Part shown: piece after piece, positions 23,996 to 33,577 of the stretch | Numbering within the stretch: the stretch's first letter is position 1 | Layout: every line of letters starts with the position of its first letter | Origin: Natronococcus sp. A-GB1 | GTDB lineage: Archaea > Halobacteriota > Halobacteria > Halobacteriales > Natrialbaceae | Direction: 5' to 3' | Assembly (NCBI RefSeq): GCF_029688845.1 | Contig: NZ_JARUKW010000005.1 | Coordinates: forward strand, 1-64,000 | DNA: 64,000 nucleotides | The notes under the pieces: generated by a model | The model's database searches: none | What the model saw: only the letters and a program-made list of their open reading frames with translations | Told to the model about the DNA's origin: nothing | Program-made: the position numbers and the translations under genes

Positions 23996-25169
23996 CGAAG
24001 TCGATGTCGTCCTCGCCGCGAGCGCCGCCCCGGCCTCGAGCCTGCGTGCCCCGCTCGGGCTGTGTCGGCTCCTCGTCGCCGTTGCCGTAGATCTGTGGCG
24101 ACTCGACGCCCGTGACGACGATCATCGTCCGCATGCTGCCCTCGAGGCTCTCGTCGATCGAGGTCCCCCAGATGATGCGGGCGTCGGGGTCGATCCGGTC
24201 GTAGATCTCCTCGACGACGCCCTCCGCTTCCTCGATGGACATGTCGTTGCCGCCGGTGACGTTGACCAGCGCGGAGGTCGCCCCGGAGATGTCGACGTCC
24301 AGAAGCGGCGAGCGCAGCGCGGTCTTGACCGAGTCTTCGGCCTTCGCCTCGGAATCGGACTCGCCGAGGCCGATCATGGCGACCCCGCCGCGTTCCATGA
24401 CGGTCCGAACGTCGGCGAAGTCGAGGTTGACGAGACCGGGCTTCGTAATCAGCTCGGTGATCCCCTTCACCGAGCGCATCAGCACCTCGTCGCTGACCTT
24501 GAACGCCTGCCGGACGGGCAGCTTGCCCACGGAGTCGAGCAGGCGGTCGTTGGGGACGACGATCACCGTATCGGAAACGTCCCGGAGACGCTCGAGGCCG
24601 GCCTCGGCGTTGGTCCGGCGGACCTCGCCCTCCGCGGTAAACGGCGTGGTGACGATCGAGATCGTGAGCGCTCCGGATTCCCGGGCCGCCTTCGCGACGA
24701 CGGGCGCCGAGCCGGTGCCGGTGCCGCCACCCAGTCCGGCGGTGACGAAGACCATATCGGAGCCATCCAGCGCGCCGGTGATGTCTTCCTGGCTCTCGAG
24801 GGCGGCCTCCTCGCCGACCTGCGGGAGCGAGCCGGCGCCCCGGCCGCCGGTCTTGTCCTCGCCCATCAGGATCTTGGTGTCGGCCTCGATCTCGACCAAG
24901 TGCTGGACGTCGGTGTTCGCGGCGACGAGCTTCGCTCCGTGGATCCCCTCCTCGTGCATGCGGTTGACGGTGTTGCCGCCGGCGCCGCCGCAGCCGACGA
25001 CCGTGATGTCGGTCTGGAGATCCTGCAGAACGTCCTCGAGTTCGTCGTCGGTCATCGTGCCGCTGTTGTCGACGCCGTTCGCGGCCGACCGGTCCGACCC
25101 CGACGCGTCGGGGACGTTCCCCTCCGCGTTCTCGGCCTCGTCGATCGCGTCTTCGATAAGAGAGTCCAT
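23988..25169 (-). CDS. ftsZ1: Cell division protein FtsZ1
   Basis: A 393-aa tubulin-family GTPase that forms the division ring. The nucleotide signature GGGTGTG is at residues 147-153, and the T7 loop that completes the neighbouring subunit's site reads NLDFAD at 248-253. The N-terminal helical extension ([14 protein letters not shown]) and the IYGNGDEE...IDFVN tail match haloarchaeal FtsZ1 rather than FtsZ2. In haloarchaea FtsZ1 is an early scaffold that helps place FtsZ2. The end overlaps the convergent membrane-protein gene by 8 nt. The upstream AT-rich stretch (TAATTATG on the minus strand, about 30 nt before the start) is a likely promoter. Confidence 0.97.
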   Translation of the reverse strand: MDSLIEDAIDEAENAEGNVPDASGSDRSAANGVDNSGTMTDDELEDVLQDLQTDITVVGCGGAGGNTVNRMHEEGIHGAKLVAANTDVQHLVEIEADTKILMGEDKTGGRGAGSLPQVGEEAALESQEDITGALDGSDMVFVTAGLGGGTGTGSAPVVAKAARESGALTISIVTTPFTAEGEVRRTNAEAGLERLRDVSDTVIVVPNDRLLDSVGKLPVRQAFKVSDEVLMRSVKGITELITKPGLVNLDFADVRTVMERGGVAMIGLGESDSEAKAEDSVKTALRSPLLDVDISGATSALVNVTGGNDMSIEEAEGVVEEIYDRIDPDARIIWGTSIDESLEGSMRTMIVVTGVESPQIYGNGDEEPTQPERGTQARGRGGARGEDDIDFVN

Positions 25170-25326
25170 TCCTGGGAGCCTGTAGTAGATGGAGCATAAT
25201 TACCTTTCCCCTACACGTCAGGCGCCCGGAGGCGGGATAAGGCGGAGTTACGTGTCGCGACTCGAGAACGAGTGGACCGTCGGACGCGGTCGAACAACCG
25301 AGGACTTCCCTCCCGGACCCGACCGG

Positions 25327-26646
25327 TCAGAACTCGAACCGGTGGGTGCGCTCGCGGTGGACGGCCTCGGGGTCGATCTCCTCGCCGTTGACCGTTACCG
25401 CTTCGCCGTCCGCGAGCGCGCCGAACGCCGGCCCCTCGGAAACGCCGAGCGTCCGGGCAAGCTCGGGGTCGAACGCTAGCTCCTCGGCGACGACGGCGTC
25501 GTCCTCGACCGCGACGCGCTCGAACTTCGCCTCGAGAACGTCGGCGACGGCCTCGATAACCTCCCGTTTCGCCTCGGGATCGGGGAGGGCGACGCGGCTT
25601 CCGACGCGGCTGCCGGCGTTCTCGGTCTCGAAGGCGACGGCGTGGCGTTCGAACGACTCCCGGACCCGATCGGGATCGACGCCCTGGGCGGTCTCGAGCA
25701 GCTCCTCCGGCAGTTCGCGGACGACGAACGACTCCTCGCGGCGGTCGCCGAACCGAACGCCCTTCTCGACGCGACCGAGCTCGGCTTCGACGGCGTCGAC
25801 GAGCTCGAGCGGGCAGTCGCCAACCGCGCGCAGCCAGGTCTCGCCGACGATCCGGCGATCGAGGTCGTCGAGAAGGTCCTCGAGGACGGGCCACTCGCCG
25901 TCGAGCACCGCCAGCTCGGCGCGGCTCGCCTCGAAGGCTCGCTCGATGACCTCGCGGTGGGTCTCGGGGTGGCCCATCGACTCGAGCGCCCAGTCGGCGG
26001 CAATATGGCCGACCGCCCACTCGGTTTCCTCGACGACCCGCTGGAAACGGGGCGCGTAGTGGTTCCCCCCGAAGCCGACGACCTGCCTGTCGCGGTGGGC
26101 GTCGACCCCGCGGAGCTCGAGGATCGCCCGCGCAACGGCCGCGGCGCCGTCGGGGTCGTCCCACTGCTCGTCGTCGCTTCCGAGCTCCGCGAACAGCGAC
26201 GGACAGCCGACGTCGCTCGGGCCGTGGTGGGTACATTCCATGCCGACATCGTACCCCTCGGGTGCGTGGACCTCGAACGCCTCGAGCAGCCGGGCGAGGG
26301 CGTTCGGACAGGCCTCGGCGAGGGCGTCGTCCTCGCCGCCGAACTCCGCCGAGCCGAAGTTGCCTGTGAAGTGGCCCGTCAGCAGGGCGCCGGTGTCGCC
26401 GGAGTGGCGGGAGGCGAACACCAGTAGCTCGGGGTCGCAGTCGAAGGCTTCGGCGGGGCGCTCGAGGTCGAGGTGGAGGTCGTCGAACGAGCGCAGTTCG
26501 GCGCCCTCGAGGCGGTAGTACGTGCCGCCGCCGTCGGCCGCGGGACGGTCGGGGTCCCCGCGTTCGATCCAGTCGGCCAGCGAGCGAAGCTGCTCGCAGA
26601 CGTGGACGGAGGCACGATCGGCGCGGCTCTCGACGATTGCGATCAC
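25327..26646 (-). CDS. dtdA: D-aminoacyl-tRNA deacylase (archaeal DTD2 type)
   Basis: A 439-aa proofreading enzyme that removes D-amino acids wrongly attached to tRNA. The diagnostic segments are FASRHSGDTGALLTGHFTGN, followed by MECTHHGPSDVG, and GGNHYAPRFQRVV, matching the archaeal/plant DTD2 family. The start is GTG at 26644-26646 (MIAIVESRADRAS). The long C-terminal third (after residue 270) is an extra acidic domain usual for haloarchaeal members. It is followed upstream (minus strand) by a Nudix gene 60 nt away. Confidence 0.92.
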   Translation of the reverse strand: MIAIVESRADRASVHVCEQLRSLADWIERGDPDRPAADGGGTYYRLEGAELRSFDDLHLDLERPAEAFDCDPELLVFASRHSGDTGALLTGHFTGNFGSAEFGGEDDALAEACPNALARLLEAFEVHAPEGYDVGMECTHHGPSDVGCPSLFAELGSDDEQWDDPDGAAAVARAILELRGVDAHRDRQVVGFGGNHYAPRFQRVVEETEWAVGHIAADWALESMGHPETHREVIERAFEASRAELAVLDGEWPVLEDLLDDLDRRIVGETWLRAVGDCPLELVDAVEAELGRVEKGVRFGDRREESFVVRELPEELLETAQGVDPDRVRESFERHAVAFETENAGSRVGSRVALPDPEAKREVIEAVADVLEAKFERVAVEDDAVVAEELAFDPELARTLGVSEGPAFGALADGEAVTVNGEEIDPEAVHRERTHRFEF

Positions 26647-26706
26647 GTCGACTCCTCGGGGGCGGGGCCTCGAATACGCTCCGCTTTCGATCGGCAGCGA
26701 AGGAAC

Positions 26707-27174
26707 TCAGTCGGAGGCGACCTGCGGGTTCCGGCCAGTCGTTCCGGACGGCAGCAGGCCGACGTAGTCGTCGAGGTCGAGCGCGAACGCTCGATCGGTC
26801 GTCGGCTCGATCCACCGGAACTCGAACTCCGAGCCGTGTTCCTCGCCGCCGTCCCGGACCGTGTGGGTCCAGCGGTCTCGGGGTTCGTGGACGGTCGCGT
26901 GGAAGAAGTGGCGGACGTAACACTTCGGCGGGGACTGGCGCCGAACCCAGATATCGGTCGTGAGGTGTTCGGTTCCCTGCAGCGTCGCGAGACCGCTCTC
27001 CTCGCGTACCTCGCGGAACACCCCTTCTCGAGGGGACTCGTCGCCCTCGAGGGTTCCCTTCGGAATCTGCAGGCCCTCATGTCCCGGACCTTCGAAGACG
27101 AGTAACTCGCCCGTCTCCCGGGTGATGTACGCACAGGCCTTCCCGACGTACGTGGTTTCTTTCGATTCGCTCAT
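26707..27174 (-). CDS. Nudix hydrolase
   Basis: A 155-aa single-domain Nudix hydrolase. The box reads GTLEGDESPREGVF then REVREESGL, complete for metal binding. The N-terminal VGKACAYITRETGELLVFEG is a normal first strand pair. The strand NPQVASD at the end is a short tail. Substrate cannot be read; ADP-ribose, CoA or dinucleoside polyphosphates are possible. It is on the same strand as dtdA, 60 nt upstream of it, so the two may be cotranscribed. Confidence 0.87.
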   Translation of the reverse strand: MSESKETTYVGKACAYITRETGELLVFEGPGHEGLQIPKGTLEGDESPREGVFREVREESGLATLQGTEHLTTDIWVRRQSPPKCYVRHFFHATVHEPRDRWTHTVRDGGEEHGSEFEFRWIEPTTDRAFALDLDDYVGLLPSGTTGRNPQVASD

Positions 27175-27226
27175 ACGTTTCGTACAACGGGTATCCCGTA
27201 AAGTCCACTCCCAAATCCTTTGGGCA

Positions 27227-28171
27227 CTACGGGACGAGCAGGTAGAGGAAACCGGCGTAGCCGGCGAGGAGAACGGCGCCGTCGAGCCGTGAGAGCCGCC
27301 GTCCGTACCCCATCATCGCGACCAGGACGACGGTGAAGCCGACCAGTATCGGGAGCTCGAACCGGAGCGTGCTCGGGGCGATCTCGATGGGGGTGATCAG
27401 CGCGACGATACCGAGCACCGCGAGCACGTTGTAGATGTTCGAGCCGACGACGTTTCCGATCGCGAACCCGGTCTCGCCGCGGACGGCTCCGACGGCCGAG
27501 GCGGCGAGTTCGGGGAGCGACGTCCCGAGCGCTAACACGGTGAGCCCGACGAACAGCTCGGAAAAGCCCAGTTCGAGCAGCAGGTCGGTGCCGCCGGCGA
27601 CGAGCCACCGCGAGCCGACCACGAGCGCGAGCAGCCCGCCCCCGACGAGCGCGAGATCCCGGAACGAGACTCCGTCGCTGGCCTCGGGTTTCTCCTCGGC
27701 CGGCATCGGGTCGGCGTTGACGTAGTACAGCAGGTAGGCGGTGAATCCGGCCAGCACCAGCAGGAAGATCGCTCCCTCGAGGCGGCCGATCCGACCGTTC
27801 CCGCCGAAGGCGACCAGCAGTAGCGCCGCGAACACCATGAAGGGAACGTGGCGTTTCATCACGGTCTCGCTGACCGACAGGGGCCTGATGAGCGCGGCGA
27901 CGCCCAGCACCAGTCCCACGTTCGCGATGTTCGAGCCGACGACCGCGCCGAGTCCGATATCCGTCGAGACGTCGAGGGCGCCGATCGTCGCGACGAACAG
28001 CTCGGGGGCGGTCGTCGCGAACGCGATCACCGTGACGCCGACGGTCGCCGCCCGGAGGCCGATCCCGAGCGCGAGGCGGCCGGCCCCGGCGACCAGCAGC
28101 TCCGCACCGGCGTACAGCGCGACGATCCCGGCTCCCAACAGGAGCACAGAAACCCCGGTCTCCGACAGCAT
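27227..28171 (-). CDS. Calcium/sodium antiporter (CaCA family)
   Basis: A 314-aa exchanger with about ten helices in two inverted halves. The two alpha repeats, which line the ion pathway, are clear: [13 protein letters not shown] with [14 protein letters not shown] in the first half and [13 protein letters not shown] with [14 protein letters not shown] in the second. The acidic residue in each P-E pair and the GSN motif are retained. The start at 28171 ([15 protein letters not shown]) begins directly before helix 1; the longer open frame upstream is a shadow of aroE. It exports calcium using sodium or protons, useful at high salt. It is divergent from aroE. Confidence 0.92.
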   Translation of the reverse strand: MLSETGVSVLLLGAGIVALYAGAELLVAGAGRLALGIGLRAATVGVTVIAFATTAPELFVATIGALDVSTDIGLGAVVGSNIANVGLVLGVAALIRPLSVSETVMKRHVPFMVFAALLLVAFGGNGRIGRLEGAIFLLVLAGFTAYLLYYVNADPMPAEEKPEASDGVSFRDLALVGGGLLALVVGSRWLVAGGTDLLLELGFSELFVGLTVLALGTSLPELAASAVGAVRGETGFAIGNVVGSNIYNVLAVLGIVALITPIEIAPSTLRFELPILVGFTVVLVAMMGYGRRLSRLDGAVLLAGYAGFLYLLVP

Positions 28172-28270
28172 ACCGGTCGCTACTCGAGACCGTGGGATAA
28201 GCGACCCGGAACCCGACCGAAGCGCTGCCGGAGTCACACCCGTTATACGCCCGCTCGCTCGAGTCGACGT

Positions 28271-29077
28271 ATGGCTATGGACGTCTACGGACTGATCGGC
28301 AACCCGGTCGGCCACTCGCTGTCGCCGCCAATGCACGAGGCCGCCTACGACGAACTCGCACTCGACGCCCGGTACGTCACCTTCGAACCCGCCGCCGACG
28401 AGCTCGAGGCGGCGATTCGGGGCGCCGAGGCGCTCGGCGTTCGGGGACTGAACGTGACGATTCCCTTCAAGCAGGACGCCCTCGAGGTCGTCGCGGCCGA
28501 CGAGCTGGCGAGTCGGATCGGCGCGGTGAACACGATCGACTTCTCCGGCGAGGAGCCCACGGGTCACAACACCGATGCCGCCGGCGCGTTGCGCGCGCTT
28601 CGGGATCACGACGTCGTGCTCGAGGGAGCCGATGCCATCGTGGTGGGTGCGGGCGGTGCCGGCCGGGCAATCGCGTTCGGGCTCGCCGACGCGGGCGCCG
28701 CCGTGACGATCGCGAACCGGACCGAATCGACGGCACACGAACTCGCCGACGAGGTGCCCGGCGCGATCGGTCGGGGACTCGAGGACCTCGAGGCACTCCT
28801 GGCCGATGCCGACGTGCTCGTCAACGCGACCAGCGTCGGGATGGAGGAGGACGCGACGCCGGTGCCGGCCGAGGCACTCCACGGCGAGCTGGCGGTGCTC
28901 GACGCGGTGTATCGCCCGCTCGAGACGCGACTGCTTCGGGAGGCTGCGTCGGTCGGCGCGCCGACGGTCGACGGCGCCTGGATGTTGCTCTACCAGGGCG
29001 TCGAGGCGCTCGAGCTGTGGACCGACCGCGAGGCACCGGTTGACGCGATGAACCGGGCGTTACGCTCGAGATTGTAG
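28271..29077 (+). CDS. aroE: Shikimate dehydrogenase
   Basis: A 268-aa NADP-dependent enzyme that reduces 3-dehydroshikimate to shikimate in aromatic amino acid synthesis. Substrate binding is seen in [18 protein letters not shown] and [12 protein letters not shown] (the catalytic lysine is in FK). The cofactor domain shows [15 protein letters not shown] and VNATSVGM. The start is the ATG at 28271; a second in-frame ATG 6 nt later could also serve. The family size is about 270 residues, so it is complete. It shares the shikimate/chorismate theme with the operon at 30-33 kb, although they are not adjacent. Confidence 0.94.
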   Translation: MAMDVYGLIGNPVGHSLSPPMHEAAYDELALDARYVTFEPAADELEAAIRGAEALGVRGLNVTIPFKQDALEVVAADELASRIGAVNTIDFSGEEPTGHNTDAAGALRALRDHDVVLEGADAIVVGAGGAGRAIAFGLADAGAAVTIANRTESTAHELADEVPGAIGRGLEDLEALLADADVLVNATSVGMEEDATPVPAEALHGELAVLDAVYRPLETRLLREAASVGAPTVDGAWMLLYQGVEALELWTDREAPVDAMNRALRSRL

Positions 29078-29152
29078 ACGCGACCGGAGGAGCGGTCGTT
29101 CACCGCGGTCATCAGGCGAATTTAAGTGGTGCGAGTTAACTATATCCAGCTA

Positions 29153-29902
29153 ATGGCAATCCTCCAAAAGCTGAAGTCGCTGCTGGGGTTCGACGACTCT
29201 GGCTCGGAGCGTGGGGACGCTCGGGACGTCGGGGTAACGGTCGAACGAGAGCGCGGGGCCGACCCCGACGAGGAGTCGGCGGCCGCCGAAACGACGGCTT
29301 CGGCCTCGACGGGGTCGATGACCGAGGCGAACGACACGCCACACGCCGCGGCGGAGCCGGCCGAGGCGACGGGTCCGACACAGTCTGACGCGACGCCGAC
29401 CGAATCGAAGGAACCCGGTGAGCAGGGTGTTCGCGACGAGGAACTCGTCGACGACGAGCCGGCGCTCGAGGCCGAATCCGAGACCGAGTCTGCAGAACCG
29501 GCCGACCAGATCGAGTCGGCCGAATCTGGCGATCTCGAGGAGTCGACCGAGACTGAGACGTCTCCGGACGACTCCGACGCGGCTGCCGAATCCGAACTGG
29601 AGGCCGAGTCCGAGACGCTGGACGAATCGGGGTCCGAGAGCGAGGCGCCGGACGAGCCGGATTCGGAAGCCGAGGCCGAGGCCGAATCCGACGAGCCAGC
29701 CGACGACGAGACGCCAGAGGTTCCGGACGAACCCGTCGACGTCGTCAAGGGGATCGGCCCCGCGTACGCGGATCGGTTGGCCGACGCCGGCGTCGAAACC
29801 GTCTCCGAGCTCGCCGACGCCGACGCAGCCCACCTCGAGGCCGAGACCGACATCGCCGAGAAGCGCATCCAGGGCTGGATCGACCGGGCGAAGGTCCGCT
29901 GA
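29153..29902 (+). CDS. Helix-hairpin-helix protein with long acidic linker
   Basis: A 249-aa protein. Residues 1-20 are a short helical start ([15 protein letters not shown]), residues 20-195 are a disordered, Glu/Ser/Asp/Ala-rich linker with repeats of SE, ES and AE, and the last 55 residues are a helix-hairpin-helix pair ([18 protein letters not shown] and [16 protein letters not shown]). The HhH fold binds DNA or acts as a protein interface. The ATG at 29153 is chosen because a longer frame adds only unrelated residues. The compositionally biased linker is common in haloarchaeal DNA-binding proteins. Function unknown; nucleic-acid binding is inferred. Confidence 0.82.
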   Translation: MAILQKLKSLLGFDDSGSERGDARDVGVTVERERGADPDEESAAAETTASASTGSMTEANDTPHAAAEPAEATGPTQSDATPTESKEPGEQGVRDEELVDDEPALEAESETESAEPADQIESAESGDLEESTETETSPDDSDAAAESELEAESETLDESGSESEAPDEPDSEAEAEAESDEPADDETPEVPDEPVDVVKGIGPAYADRLADAGVETVSELADADAAHLEAETDIAEKRIQGWIDRAKVR

Positions 29903-29952
29903 CCGCGTCGAGGAACCGTACACTGATTAGGGTCACGACCCTCCGCGAGGGT

Positions 29953-31491
29953 ATGAGCGATCCGCGCGTCGTCACGACGGCCAACTCGTTTCGCGCCGCC
30001 GCCCGCGACGGACTCGACGGCGACGGGGTAGCGGCCGCCCGCGTTCCGGTCACCGTCCGTCTCTCCGTCTCCGATCCCTTTCTCGCGTACCGCAGCGCCC
30101 GCGACGGCGACAGCGGCGTCTACCTCGAGACCACCGGCGGTCAGCCCGGCTGGGGGTACTTCGGTACCGATCCCATCGACGGGCTCACCGTTGGCCCGGA
30201 TTCGACCGTGCGGGGCAGAACCGGCGACTCCCCGACGCTTGCGGCACTCGACGGGCTGCTCGACGACGAGGAGCTGGTTCGCGGGGACTGCGAGGTTCCC
30301 TATCCCTGCGGGGCGGTCGGCTGGCTCTCTTACGACATCGTCCGCGAACTCGAGGAGCTGCCAGCGTCGGCGATCGACGACCGCGGGCTCCCCCGCCTCG
30401 AGGTCGGCGTCTACGACCGGTTGGCGGCCTGGGAGGAGCCGACGGCCGACGACGAGGCGACCGAACTCCGGATCACGGCCTGTCCGCGCGTCGAGCCCGG
30501 CGACGACCTCGAGGACGCCTACGATCGGGGTCGGGAGCGAGCGCTCGAGCTTTCCCGGGCGTGTCTCGAGGGCGACCCCGAAGTCGGCGACCCACCCGTT
30601 GCGACCGACGAGGCGACCTTCGAGAGCGACTGCGGCCGCGAGGCCTTCGCGGACCGCGTTCAGCGAGTCAAGGAGTACGTCCGGGACGGCGACACCTTCC
30701 AAGCGAACATCTCACAGCGGCTGACCGCGCCCGCTGCGGTCCACCCCGTCGCGGCCTACGACGCGCTCCGGCGGGTGAATCCGGCGCCGTACTCCGGACT
30801 GCTCGAGTTCCGCAGCGCCGATCTGGTGAGCGCGAGTCCGGAGCTCTTGCTCGAGCGAGACGGCGAGTTCGTTCGGACGGAGCCGATCGCGGGCACCCGG
30901 CCCCGGGGCGAGACCACGGAGGAGGACGCCGAGCTCGAGGCGGATCTGCTCGCCGACGAGAAAGAACGCGCCGAGCACGCGATGCTCGTCGACCTCGAGC
31001 GTAACGACCTCGGGAAGGTCAGCGCGTACGGCAGCGTCGATGTCGAGGAGTACCGACGGATCGACCGCTACTCGGAGGTAATGCACCTCGTCTCGGACGT
31101 CACGGGCCGGCTCCGTTCGGACGCGACGCTCGCCGACGCCGTCGCGGCGATGTTCCCCGGCGGGACGATCACGGGCGCGCCCAAACCCCGGACGATGGAG
31201 ATCATCGACGAGCTCGAGGCGACCCGGCGAGGTCCGTACACCGGTAGCGTCGGCATCTTCGGCTTCGACGGGCGAGCGACGCTGAACATCGTCATCCGAA
31301 CGCTCGTCCGCCACGACGAGGAGTACCATCTTCGTGTGGGCGCGGGGATCGTCCACGACTCGGATCCCGACAGCGAGTACGACGAGACCCTCGACAAGGG
31401 GCGGGCGCTGATCAACGCCATCGACGACGCGCTCGGGGAGCGAGCCGGAATGGGCCTCGAGTCGACGGAGGGAGGTGGCGAGGATGACTGA
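29953..31491 (+). CDS. pabB: Aminodeoxychorismate/anthranilate synthase component I (PabB/TrpE family)
   Basis: A 512-aa chorismate-using enzyme. The catalytic domain shows FQANISQRL, then PIAGTRPRG, then [14 protein letters not shown] and [17 protein letters not shown], all in the normal order. The key position reads A313 in PIAGT, the TrpE/PabB variant, not the lysine (PIKGT) of E. coli-type PabB. Annotation as PabB comes from its operon with a glutamine amidotransferase and a class IV lyase-type enzyme, the pattern for folate-type p-aminobenzoate synthesis; an anthranilate role is the alternative. Its last codons overlap the amidotransferase start by 8 nt. Confidence 0.88.
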   Translation: MSDPRVVTTANSFRAAARDGLDGDGVAAARVPVTVRLSVSDPFLAYRSARDGDSGVYLETTGGQPGWGYFGTDPIDGLTVGPDSTVRGRTGDSPTLAALDGLLDDEELVRGDCEVPYPCGAVGWLSYDIVRELEELPASAIDDRGLPRLEVGVYDRLAAWEEPTADDEATELRITACPRVEPGDDLEDAYDRGRERALELSRACLEGDPEVGDPPVATDEATFESDCGREAFADRVQRVKEYVRDGDTFQANISQRLTAPAAVHPVAAYDALRRVNPAPYSGLLEFRSADLVSASPELLLERDGEFVRTEPIAGTRPRGETTEEDAELEADLLADEKERAEHAMLVDLERNDLGKVSAYGSVDVEEYRRIDRYSEVMHLVSDVTGRLRSDATLADAVAAMFPGGTITGAPKPRTMEIIDELEATRRGPYTGSVGIFGFDGRATLNIVIRTLVRHDEEYHLRVGAGIVHDSDPDSEYDETLDKGRALINAIDDALGERAGMGLESTEGGGEDD

Positions 31492-32140
31492 ACCGACGCG
31501 GATCGTCGTCGTGGACAACTACGACTCCTTCGCGTACAACCTCGTCCAGTACGTCGGCGAGGTCGCCGACGAGGTCGTCGTCAGACGGAACGACGAGATC
31601 GACCTCGAGGACGTCCGCGAACTCGATCCGACGGGGATCGTCGTCTCGCCTGGTCCCGGCACTCCGCAGGAAGCCGGGATCTCGATCCCGCTGTTCGCCG
31701 AAACGGAGTACCCCATCCTCGGGGTCTGCCTGGGCCACCAGGCGCTGTGTGCGGCCGAGGGCGCCCCGGTCGTCCACGCACCCCACGTCGTCCACGGCAA
31801 GCCCTCGCGGATCTCCCACGACGGTTCGGGGCTGTTCGACGGCCTCCCCGAACGGTTCCAGGTCGGCCGCTACCACTCGCTTGCCGTCGAGCGTGAGGAC
31901 CTCCCCGACAGCCTCGCGGAGACGGCCCGGACCGCCGACGAGCGGGGCGTCCTGATGGCGGTCCGTCATCGGGAGAAACCGCAGCTAGGCGTACAGTTTC
32001 ATCCCGAGAGCATCCTCACTCGCGACCCCGAGGAGGACGCCAACGGCGAGATCTCGCTTTCGGTCGGCAAGCGGATGGTCGAGAACTTCTGTCGGTTCGC
32101 CGCCGACCACGAGCGACCCGACTCGCGGGGCGAACGATGA
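31484..32140 (+). CDS. pabA: Glutamine amidotransferase component (PabA/TrpG)
   Basis: A 218-aa class I glutamine amidotransferase that feeds ammonia to the PabB/TrpE partner. The catalytic cysteine is in GVCLGHQAL near residue 80 and the histidine-glutamate pair in VQFHPESIL near residue 170. The N-terminus reads [17 protein letters not shown], the family signature. The ATG at 31484 is used because it overlaps the upstream gene by 8 nt; a GTG 9 nt earlier is possible. The 3' end overlaps the next gene by 4 nt (ATGA), so all three genes are translationally coupled. Confidence 0.92.
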   Translation: MTEPTRIVVVDNYDSFAYNLVQYVGEVADEVVVRRNDEIDLEDVRELDPTGIVVSPGPGTPQEAGISIPLFAETEYPILGVCLGHQALCAAEGAPVVHAPHVVHGKPSRISHDGSGLFDGLPERFQVGRYHSLAVEREDLPDSLAETARTADERGVLMAVRHREKPQLGVQFHPESILTRDPEEDANGEISLSVGKRMVENFCRFAADHERPDSRGER

Positions 32141-33003
32141 GCAACCGACTGTACCACGTCGACGGCGAGCTCGTTCCCGCCGAGGAGGCGACCGTCAGCG
32201 TCGACGACCGCGGCTTTCGCTACGGCGACGCCGCCTTCGAGACGCTGCGGGCCTACGGCGGGACCGTCCTCGACTGGGCGGCCCACCGCGAGCGCCTCGA
32301 GGGGACCTGCGACGCCCTCTCTCTCGAGTACGGGCTCTCGGGGAGCGAACTGCGGAACCGAATCGACGAGACGCTCGCGGCGAACGACCTCGCGGACGCC
32401 TACGTCCGGCTCTCGGTCACCCGCGGGGTCCAGCCGGGCAAGCTCACCCCCCAGCTCGAGGTCGATCCCACGGTCGTCGTCTACGCCAAACCGCTCCCCC
32501 GCGGCGGGCTCGAGGGCGAGCCCGTCTGGGACGGGCCCGCGACGGTTCGCAGCGTCGAGACCCGACGGATCCCCGACGCGGCGCTCCCCTCGAGCGCGAA
32601 GACCCACAACTACCTCAACGGGATCCTCGCCCGGGCGGAACTCGAGGGCGAGGCCGACGAGGCGCTGCTCTCGGATCTCGAGGGGCACGTCGCCGAAGGC
32701 GCGACGAGCAACCTGTTTTTCGTCCGCGACGGAACGGTCTGTACCCCCACGACGGACGACGACGTCCTGCCCGGGATCACCCGAAAGACGGTCCTCGAGC
32801 TGGCTCGAGCGGCCGATCTCCCGGTCGAGGAGGGGAGCTACGGGCTGGCCGAGGTCCTCGAGGCCGATGAGGCCTTCCTCACGAACCGAACCTGGGAGCT
32901 ACGCCCGGTAGCCTCGCTCGATGCGGTCGACCTCGGCGGCGGGCCGGTAACGGATCGCCTCTCGAGGCTGTACGACGAGCGCGTCGAAAGCGCCTGTTAC
33001 TGA
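32137..33003 (+). CDS. pabC: Class IV aminotransferase/aminodeoxychorismate lyase (PabC-like)
   Basis: A 288-aa PLP enzyme of fold type IV. The N-terminal motif SVDDRGFRYGDAAFETLRAY is the family hallmark, the Schiff-base lysine is in SSAKTHNYLNGIL, and the phosphate-binding loop is EGATSNLFFV. In the pab operon it should act as aminodeoxychorismate lyase, releasing p-aminobenzoate and pyruvate. Branched-chain or D-amino-acid transamination is a known alternative for the family. The start overlaps the pabA stop by 4 nt. It is the third and last gene of the coupled set. Confidence 0.88.
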   Translation: MSNRLYHVDGELVPAEEATVSVDDRGFRYGDAAFETLRAYGGTVLDWAAHRERLEGTCDALSLEYGLSGSELRNRIDETLAANDLADAYVRLSVTRGVQPGKLTPQLEVDPTVVVYAKPLPRGGLEGEPVWDGPATVRSVETRRIPDAALPSSAKTHNYLNGILARAELEGEADEALLSDLEGHVAEGATSNLFFVRDGTVCTPTTDDDVLPGITRKTVLELARAADLPVEEGSYGLAEVLEADEAFLTNRTWELRPVASLDAVDLGGGPVTDRLSRLYDERVESACY

Positions 33004-33056
33004 TCGCTCGGTGCGCGGACCGAAAATGTCAGTGTGTTGTACGAAACACTACTCGT

Positions 33057-33266
33057 ATGGACAAACCCAAAAAGAGTATGGACGTCTTCGCTCTGGAGAT
33101 GACGGTTCTCCTCCTGGCTCCACCACTCGGTTTGGGTGCGTTTCTCGCCGTCCTCGGCGAGCCCGCGGACTTCCTGCCCGGGTTCGGTGTCGGCCTGATC
33201 GTCGGCGTCAGCGCGGCCAGTCTGCGCAACGAGATCCGCGGGGCTCGAGACGCGAGCGACGACTGA
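33057..33266 (+). CDS. Small membrane protein
   Basis: A 69-aa protein with two transmembrane helices (FALEMTVLLLAPPLGLGAFL and PADFLPGFGVGLIVGVSAAS) between a lysine-rich start (MDKPKKSM) and an arginine/aspartate tail. The start ATG is preceded by an AT-rich stretch (GTTGTACGAAACACTACTCGT) rather than by another coding frame. Third-base composition fits the neighbours. No function is recognised. It lies 53 nt after the pabC gene and may or may not belong to that transcript. The opposite strand is also open through this position (see the 33.3-33.6 kb finding). Confidence 0.65.
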   Translation: MDKPKKSMDVFALEMTVLLLAPPLGLGAFLAVLGEPADFLPGFGVGLIVGVSAASLRNEIRGARDASDD

Positions 33267-33577
33267 CCGGGACGGGTCTCCGCCTCGAGCCGTCGGGAAC
33301 CGCCATACGCGGCCGGACTCTCGTTCACGGTCTGCCGATCGGAACGTCCGATCCGCGACGGTGAAGCCGACCCCCACGCCGATCACGACAGAAAGGGAGC
33401 GCGTCGGCTCGAACCGACCGAACAGCAGCAGCTCGAAACTCGAGAGAGCCACGAACGCGAGGATCGCCCAGAGAAAGACAGAACGGACGACGGACGACGG
33501 ACGGGCCGTTCGCCTCGAGAGGCGGTTCGGTTCGCGATAACGCTTTGGGCGCTCGGAGTCGAGGGGTTCGAGGTCGG
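33267..33577. other. Gap with a minus-strand open frame that could encode a membrane protein
   Basis: No confirmed gene. On the minus strand the frame from about 33574 down to 33280 reads TDLEPLDSERPKRYREP, then two hydrophobic stretches (VFLWAILAFVALSSFELLLF and LSVVIGVGVGFTVADR). There is no ATG or GTG in a useful place; only a CTG overlaps the saccharopine-dehydrogenase stop. The frame then runs on beneath the 33057 gene. It is either a small membrane protein with an unusual start, or a gene that has lost its start. Confidence 0.35.
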
